A stretch of 10,302 bases of DNA from Pavlovales sp. CCMP2436 (Eukaryota > Haptophyta > Pavlovophyceae > Pavlovales), in contig MU632028.1 in assembly GCA_026770615.1 (NCBI GenBank), positions 33,875 to 44,176 on the forward strand. Direction: 5' to 3'. Positions 6,987 through 10,302 of the stretch are shown here, in pieces (position 1 is the stretch's first letter; each line of letters opens with the position of its first letter). The position numbers were made by a program, and so were the translations under genes. Below the pieces are notes generated by a model. That model was not told where the DNA came from, did no database searches, and was given only the letters and a program-made list of their open reading frames with translations.

Positions 6987-7319
6987 ATGGTGTTGACGGG
7001 CTGGAACAAGGGCTTCAGGGAGATCACCACCAAGGCGAAGGCCATCGTGCTGGCCAAGTCCGCGATCGACGAGTTCTTCGTGGCCAACCCCACCATCAAG
7101 GCCCAGCTCGAGAGCTTGGACGAGGGCGATGCCGCGGCTGCGCGCACCATCTTCCTTTCGTGGCTCACAAATCGTGGCGCGATCAAGCTGCCGGCCAACA
7201 ACAACAACTCGCACTGCGTCTGCACGTGGTGCGGCGGGTGCGAGCTCCAAACTCATCAACCAGGTCGTAACGCATCATTTCACGAGCATCCTTGCGCGTC
7301 CGCTCGTCGGTGTGGATGA
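6987..7319 (+). CDS. Coding fragment inside the hAT-like element, Cys-cluster C-terminus
   Basis: From the ATG at 6987 the frame gives 110 residues. Codon third positions are almost all G or C over the first 70 codons, unlike the AT-rich flanks, which strongly suggests a genuine exon. The predicted protein is helical (WNKGFREITTKAKAIVLAKS, residues 6-25, then DEFFVANPTIKAQLESLDEG), followed by a four-Asn run. A Cys cluster follows: C77, C79, C82 and C85, next to H76, possibly metal-binding. I do not recognise the family; a BED-type finger of a hAT transposase was considered but the spacing does not fit. After about residue 89 the coding signal fades and the frame runs into the opposing ORF. 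A GTGCGAG at 7237-7243 could be a 5' splice site. Confidence 0.5.
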   Translation: MVLTGWNKGFREITTKAKAIVLAKSAIDEFFVANPTIKAQLESLDEGDAAAARTIFLSWLTNRGAIKLPANNNNSHCVCTWCGGCELQTHQPGRNASFHEHPCASARRCG

Positions 7320-7482
7320 GGGGATTCGCCCAGTCGTTCGACTCCTCGTCGTTGGCGCTCTCCCAAATCCCGAGGTCCTTCTGGATGACGCGAAGCACGC
7401 GCTGCAGGTCCTTCGGCTCGAGGAGCCTGTTGCCGCCGTTGAAGACGACTGTGCGGAAGTACTCGGCCCAGGGTGACGACAT
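7183..7482 (-). CDS. Coding fragment inside the hAT-like element, opposite strand
   Basis: This 99-residue frame starts at the ATG at 7482-7480. The first 80 residues have GC3-rich codons and a convincing composition: SSPWAEYFRTVVFNGGNRLL (2-21), a Lys/Arg/Leu helix (EPKDLQRVLRVIQKDLGIWE), then an acidic and charged region with DDW- and EMMRYD-like segments. The last 20 residues (Arg/Cys-rich) are the shadow of the convergent plus-strand ORF. The family is unrecognised, and I could not match it to the hAT C-terminal dimerisation domain. It and the plus-strand fragment meet tail to tail, overlapping at 7183-7319, which fits two captured or rearranged gene pieces better than one transposase gene. 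Confidence 0.5.
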   Translation of the reverse strand: MSSPWAEYFRTVVFNGGNRLLEPKDLQRVLRVIQKDLGIWESANDEESNDWANPLIHTDERTRKDAREMMRYDLVDEFGARTRRTTCRRSASCCCWPAA

Positions 7483-7531
7483 CGGTTACTGGCTCGAAGT
7501 GCGGTTGAATTCTGCACGCAATAGCCATGGC

Positions 7532-7741
7532 CGAAATTTCGCTCGAAATTTCGCCCGAAATGGCTGCCATCCATGATGGTTTCGCTCGAAAGTTTCATTC
7601 CGAAATTTCGTTCGAAATCAACAACAAATATACCCGAAATTTCGCTCGAAATTTCGGCTATTTCGGGTTTCGCTCGGAATGGAATTGGCCTTTCGGATTT
7701 CGCACGAATTTCGGGGCCCGAAATTCGCTACTCGAAATTTC
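7532..7741. repeat. Right subterminal palindrome array, CGAAATTTCG
   Basis: Six exact copies of CGAAATTTCG lie at 7532-7541, 7544-7553, 7601-7610, 7635-7644, 7647-7656 and 7732-7741, with further near copies (GGATTTCG, CGAAATTCG, TTTCGGGTTTCG). Pairs are often joined by CT or CC. The array ends 3 bp before the right TIR of the hAT-like element. Confidence 0.9.
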
Positions 7742-7754
7742 GGCACGAACCCTG

Positions 7755-7762
7755 CTTGTTTG
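7755..7762. repeat. Right 8-bp target-site duplication
   Basis: CTTGTTTG follows the right TIR (CACGAACCCTG) directly and is identical to 6704-6711. On the minus strand this 8-mer lies within an Ala-Asn-Lys codon run of the interrupted gene, and both copies are read in the same phase. Confidence 0.88.
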
Positions 7763-8354
7763 CTGCCGTGGAAGCAGCGGTTTCGCGGAGTCGGTCCGTG
7801 GCCTTCTTCTCAGCTGCCAGTTTTGCCGCCACCTGCTTCGCCACCGACGCCAGCTGCGCGTCTCGCAGCAGTGCGGTCGTCTCCGCCGCTGCCTTAGCCG
7901 TCCGCTTCTCCTTTTCAGCGGCCGCCAGCTGCGTGGCCGTCTGCTGTTTCGCGGCCTCCTGCTTCGCGGCCTCCTGCTGCGCGGCCATCTGCTGCGCGAC
8001 TGCCTGCTGCACCGCCATCATAGCCGCTAATAACATCTTTTGCTCCTTCGCCTGGTCGAGTAGGAAAGTCGTCGCATTCCCGACATCTCCGCCTGCTGCT
8101 TCAAGCGCTCCCTCGGCGTGGGAGACGTGCACCTGTGTCACCTCGATGATTCGCTGCTCGCTCTTCTTGTGCAGCTTTCTCGCCACTTCGAGCGGCGACG
8201 GGTTTCGGGGAGGCAGATTCTCAGTGGGCGGCTGCTTGAGCCAGCTCTTGGTGCACAGTGAAAAGCTGAACCGGCCGAGGTTTACGTGCTGAGTTATCGA
8301 ATCTTGAAGATGCCACTCGATGCAGAATTTGACGGGGAACAGCTTTGGTTTCAT
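7755..8354 (-). pseudogene. 5' part of the cargo gene: UBA-like domain plus long coiled coil
   Basis: From the ATG at 8354-8352 this frame supplies 200 codons up to the transposon insertion; the interrupted frame itself ends at 7728, inside the element. Residues 1-40 form an unrecognised N-terminal segment with several aromatics. Residues 40-65 are Pro-rich then basic. Residues about 66-101 resemble a UBA-type three-helix domain, with the hallmark pattern of a hydrophobic helix, SHAEGALEAAGGDVGNATTF and a final LLD. Such domains typically bind ubiquitin or act as protein-docking modules. Residues about 101-200 are an Ala/Gln/Lys/Glu coiled coil with QEAAKQ-type repeats. The coiled coil resumes in frame at 6703. 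It lies inside the TA-flanked element and could be a captured host gene. A transposase role is not supported by any motif seen. Confidence 0.65.
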
Positions 8355-8547
8355 GGCCTGACACCTGATTCTGAAAAAATGCCGAGAACAGGGCCTCCAA
8401 AGTGAGGGGACGTACGTTGACTCGGATGCTGAAGTACCACCCTCACTTCAGATGCCATTTTCTTGACTTTTTCTTTAGAATTAGGTGCCTGCCCGCATTA
8501 TCGAAGTTGTTCCCCGTCAAATTTTGCGTTTAGGTGTTTCTTCAAGG
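8303..8547. repeat. Imperfect inverted repeat with arms of about 105 bp
   Basis: The left arm (about 8303-8409) and the reverse complement of the right arm (about 8441-8547) share, in order: CTTGAAGA, a 12-bp variable block, CA[GA]AATTTGACGGGGAACA, CT[TC]GG-like sequence, a GGCACCTAATTCT-like block, a run of A, and at the centre AAGTGAGGG pairing with CCCTCACTT around a loop of about 31 bp. The left arm spans the start codon and first codons of the cargo gene. The right arm encodes the same KLFPVKFC octapeptide on the opposite strand, then a stop. It is an inverted duplication of the gene start, or the remnant of a foldback. Confidence 0.75.
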
Positions 8548-8588
8548 TTCCAATTATAAATAACAAAAAAATAAATACAGGTAAAATC

Positions 8589-8834
8589 GAACTCCCCTTG
8601 CTGAAGGGGGGTTCGCTGTGCACCGGCGCTAGGCTCCAGCAGGGGGCGGTGGGCGGAACGTACAGGCCGGACAGGCCGGGCGGCCGCGTGAGCTGGTCGA
8701 TCGTCGGCTTGGGCTGGCCGAGCGTGTCGACGTGCCACTTGCGGTAAGCGGCTGAGCGCTGCCTGTCGTGCGTGGAGCGACTGCGCGGCTCTTGCACAGT
8801 AGTCCCGGACCGGTTCGGAAGGGATTCACCGTAG
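8589..8834 (-). CDS. Coding-like segment upstream of the cargo gene
   Basis: On the minus strand an open frame runs from the MITE-like right terminus into the element. From about 8834 to 8589 it has GC3-rich codons and a plausible composition (KWHVDTLGQPKPTIDQLTRP, then GLSGLYVPPTAPCW and HSEPPFSKG). Beyond 8590 it enters AT-rich DNA containing T runs and TTTATAATT, which looks intronic or intergenic. No ATG fits well: the frame opens without a good start inside the terminal repeat. It could be a 5' exon of the 8354-6290 gene, since CTGTATTT at about 8583-8576 offers a GT, or an independent captured fragment. The family is not recognised. Confidence 0.35.
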
Positions 8835-8944
8835 CAACATACAAACAATGCAAAAAACGAGGCTCAGCTTCTTAACGCTACGGCTTCTTATTGCCCGTGA
8901 CACCCTGTAGGCTGAAATAGGCTCATTGCCAGTTAATATTTTTT

Positions 8945-8984
8945 GGGACATAATTATAGGTATAATTTTAGAATGACGTGTCCC
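8945..8984. repeat. AT-rich nested palindrome
   Basis: AATTATA (8952-8958) and TATAATT (8961-8967) form a 7-bp perfect stem around GG, enclosed by GGGACA (8945-8950) and TGTCCC (8979-8984). It sits 38 bp beyond the right end of the 3-kb element. Confidence 0.7.
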
Positions 8985-9014
8985 ATGACAGCTCGCCTAG
9001 AGACGACGATTTTT

Positions 9015-9205
9015 GCAGTCCAAAGTCTCAATTGCCTCCCCGGCGCTCAACCAGACGCCTGGAAGGGAGGTGCGGAACCAACCCGACTTAACCAAAGGAT
9101 GCCCACCTAATAAAGAGGCCAAAGGCGCAAAGGACAAAGAGTTGGATTTGAACTCGGGACCTCGACCCAAAAGGCAGGGGTCCTAAACCAATAGACTAGG
9201 AATCA
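9015..9205 (-). repeat. tRNA-derived Pol III element (SINE-like head)
   Basis: On the minus strand TAGTCTATTGG (9198-9188) fits the A-box consensus TRGYNNANNNG, and AGTTCAAATCC (9154-9144) fits the B box. Spacing is 33 nt between boxes, typical of type-2 Pol III promoters. A D-arm-like CCTA...TAGG and an anticodon-arm-like ACCC...GGGT can be drawn, but the acceptor stem and T stem do not pair, so it is not an intact tRNA gene. Downstream sequence (9125 to about 9015) includes a CCTCCC/GGGAGG hairpin with inner GGCG/CGCC. A tRNA-derived SINE or tRNA pseudogene is the best call. The downstream end is uncertain. Confidence 0.6.
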
Positions 9206-9438
9206 CTTCCATGGGGGAAGCGGCTAGACCCTTCAAAGTCGGGTTTCCAGGATTATTAGGGTACCAGCTGTACCAACTGAAGTCAAGTTTACAGGATAAT
9301 TCTGTTCCAAACAAAATCCCAACATTTATTTTAAAAAATATCAACCGACACCAAGTACAGAAAATAGTTGAGGCTTTATCAATTTCAATCAATCTTCAAA
9401 AAAATTGTGATAAAAAAAAAGTCTTAAAACCAGACATT
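9206..9438. other. AT-rich stretch without a supported gene
   Basis: A plus-strand frame of 131 codons opens at the ATG at 9211 and runs to 9606. Its middle is Asn/Lys/Ile-rich from AT-rich DNA, and its end is dictated by the short repeats and the poly-C run, so I do not accept it as a gene. No other signal is seen. Confidence 0.5.
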
Positions 9439-9580
9439 CGAGTGAGAGGTAATTTACCTGTCATTCGAGTGAGAGCTAGGTGTTTAATGATAGGTACCCA
9501 GCTATCACTCACTCGGCGACCCCCCCCCCCCTCCCCCATCCCCTTAACTCTCATGTCACTCAGCCACCGAGTGAGAGCTA
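9439..9580. repeat. Cluster of CGAGTGAGAG motifs, left part
   Basis: CGAGTGAGAG occurs at 9439-9448, 9466-9475 and 9568-9577, and CAGCTATCACTCACTC, largely its reverse complement, at 9499-9514. The second copy pairs with the reverse-orientation copy as GAGTGAGAGCT/AGCTATCACTC. AGGTAA-T-TTACCT (9446-9458) is a further palindrome. A run of about 12 C (9520-9531) sits in the cluster. Related motifs recur at 9964-10025, with a MITE between the two groups. Confidence 0.75.
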
Positions 9581-9622
9581 ATCATTTTATATTATATTTA
9601 AATTAACTTAATTCCTCTCGGG

Positions 9623-9637
9623 CGGCCCCTCGGGCCG
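9623..9637. repeat. GC hairpin
   Basis: CGGCCC pairs with GGGCCG around CTC. The following 35 bp are GC-rich with CGCG runs, in contrast to the AT-rich DNA just before it. Function unknown. Confidence 0.6.
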
Positions 9638-9726
9638 CATCTGGGCGAGCAGCGCGCGCGCTCCGAGCTGCGCGAACCTTTAACAACAGATACCCTATGA
9701 GAGAGCAGGGATCCACCAGCCACATA

Positions 9727-9893
9727 CAGGGGATCGCGGGCAATAAGAACGGCGGGTTTTGCGGCTGAGGCTGAGTTTCTTAGCAAATTACATACAAACA
9801 ATGCTTAAATTTTGGTTAAAACTACTATTGAAGGGCTAAAAAACGAGGCTCAGTTTCTTAACACGACGGTTTCTTATTGCCCGCAATCCCCTG
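9727..9893. mobile_element. MITE copy 2 (167 bp, TA-flanked)
   Basis: The left end is CAGGGGATCGCGGGCAATAA and the right end in reverse complement CAGGGGATTGCGGGCAATAA, each followed by AGAA, with one mismatch in the first 24 bases. TA flanks both ends (9725-9726 and 9894-9895). Its length is identical to the copy at 5018-5184, and internal blocks GAGGCTGAGTTTCTTAGCAA, ACATACAAACAATGC and GAGGCTCAGTTTCTTAAC are shared. It has no coding capacity. The near-perfect TIRs suggest this copy is relatively young. Confidence 0.95.
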
Positions 9894-9963
9894 TATTCGA
9901 GATTTATTAAGGTCCTAATTTTTACAATGTGGCTGGTGCATCCCTGCCCACTGATTGGCTGAC

Positions 9964-10025
9964 AGCTCTCACTCGGCCGCTGGAGCTTTCTGGGCGCCAC
10001 GAGTGAGAGCAGCTATCACTCACTC
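9964..10025. repeat. GAGTGAGAGC inverted repeat and second CAGCTATCACTCACTC
   Basis: GCTCTCACTCG (9965-9975) and CGAGTGAGAGC (10000-10010) form an 11-bp perfect inverted repeat around a 24-bp loop. The right arm runs directly into an exact second copy of CAGCTATCACTCACTC (10010-10025), already seen at 9499-9514. Confidence 0.8.
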
Positions 10026-10139
10026 ATTTTTGTGGCTTCCCGATTAGCTAACAGGTCCTCTACGGTTTAGCTCACATATCACTTCAGATTTACCTCTCAC
10101 AGCGGTCCCACCCCTGCGCCTATGAAATAGTCTAATTCT

Positions 10140-10260
10140 CCTATTGAGTAGGATCGGTTCGGCACGCTGTAACCAACGAACCGCGCGGCGGGAACCTAGG
10201 GTCGCCGCACATTGCCGTGGACGCCACATCCTGGGGATAGCCAGGATTCAATCAGATTGA
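10140..10260. repeat. Short-hairpin run (array 4)
   Basis: Six hairpins in 120 bp: CCTA/TAGG (10140-10152); CGGTTCG/CGAACCG (10155-10183); GCGGCG/CGCCGC (10185-10208); GTGG/CCAC (10217-10227); CCTGG/CCAGG (10230-10245); TCAATC/GATTGA around one A (10248-10260). The style is that of arrays 1-3, with different arm sequences. The run may continue past the window end. Confidence 0.65.
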
Positions 10261-10302
10261 TGATGCGGCCTACCGTTGATTCGTTATAATCTATTGAAAT
10301 TA

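Larger units (their letters stand above)
6712..7754. mobile_element. Nested hAT-like transposon (1,043 bp)
   Basis: The left terminus is CAGGGTTTGTG and the right terminus CACGAACCCTG, inverted repeats matching at 10 of 11 positions. They are flanked by identical 8-bp duplications CTTGTTTG (6704-6711, 7755-7762). An 8-bp duplication with TIRs starting CAGGG is the classic hAT signature. About 200 bp inside each end are packed with the palindrome CGAAATTTCG (11 exact copies in total), resembling the subterminal transposase-binding repeats of hAT elements. The element carries two convergent coding fragments (6987-7319 plus, 7183-7482 minus) but no recognisable hAT catalytic or dimerisation domain, and it is too short for a full transposase. 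It is therefore non-autonomous, possibly with captured host sequence. It interrupts the minus-strand cargo gene of the 3-kb element. Confidence 0.88.
5871..8907. mobile_element. 3,037-bp TA-flanked TIR transposon, apparent parent of the MITEs
   Basis: The left end (5871 onward, CAGGTGATCGTGGGCAATAA) and the right end in reverse complement (CAGGGTGTCACGGGCAATAA, then AGAA) form imperfect inverted repeats. Both ends abut TA (5869-5870 and 8908-8909). The outer 93 bp on the left (to about 5963) and 72 bp on the right (from about 8836) align with the two halves of the 167-bp MITEs. In the MITE at 5018 the two halves meet with about 2 bp between them, where this element holds about 2.87 kb. The cargo is a minus-strand gene (8354 to 6290), an upstream coding-like segment (8834-8589) and a nested hAT-like element. 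No transposase catalytic motif was recognised, so it may be a captured-gene (Pack-type) element rather than an autonomous one. Confidence 0.8.

Noticed and set aside
6712..7754. CRISPR-like array from regularly recurring CGAAATTTCG
   Set aside because: The motif is a 10-bp palindrome at irregular spacing without unique equal-length spacers, and the setting is a eukaryotic transposon.
7573..8292. 239-residue plus-strand ORF, Ala/Ser/Cys-rich
   Set aside because: It is the complement of the coiled-coil gene and crosses the transposon boundary and its palindrome array. The minus-strand frame has the coherent domain architecture.
9123..9205. Intact tRNA gene on the minus strand
   Set aside because: A and B boxes are good but the acceptor and T stems do not pair and no canonical anticodon loop forms.

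Overview
The window looks like intergenic, repeat-rich nuclear DNA from a microbial eukaryote, probably an alga or other protist with GC-rich coding sequence. There are no bacterial operons, Shine-Dalgarno sites or rRNA genes. Instead there are terminal-inverted-repeat (TIR) transposons with clean target-site duplications, MITEs, a satellite array, a tRNA-derived Pol III element and short GC3-rich coding fragments separated by AT-rich spacers. I cannot name the species.

Layout: 1-615 is low-information, GC-rich and C-rich DNA. Between 616 and 4730 lie dispersed copies of a composite repeat (blocks X, Y, Z). Positions 1624-1992 form a dense run of short hairpins, 2094-2985 a diverged satellite of about 155-170 bp with a three-monomer higher-order pattern, and 2996-3187 a second hairpin run. 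Minus-strand ORFs of unknown function occur at 3204-3806, 4502-4906 and 5450-5827. A 167-bp MITE at 5018-5184 abuts a third hairpin run (5186-5502).

The centrepiece is 5871-8907, a 3,037-bp element bounded by TA dinucleotides. Its ends match the two 167-bp MITEs (5018-5184, 9727-9893), so the MITEs look like internal-deletion derivatives of it. It carries a minus-strand gene for a protein with a UBA-like segment, a long Ala/Gln/Lys/Glu coiled coil and a Pro/Ala/Thr-rich tail. That gene is interrupted by a second, nested transposon (6712-7754, 1,043 bp) with hAT-like features: an 8-bp duplication CTTGTTTG, TIRs starting CAGGG, and subterminal arrays of the palindrome CGAAATTTCG. The host reading frame is open and in register on both sides of the insertion. 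The nested element holds two convergent coding fragments. Near the start of the host gene is an imperfect inverted repeat with arms of about 105 bp.

The right flank (8908-10302) holds a palindromic AT element, a tRNA-related element with A and B boxes on the minus strand, a cluster of GAGTGAGAGCT-type motifs in both orientations, the second MITE and a final hairpin run. Evidence for the mobile elements is strong from the sequence alone. No protein function beyond the UBA-like and coiled-coil assignment could be recognised.
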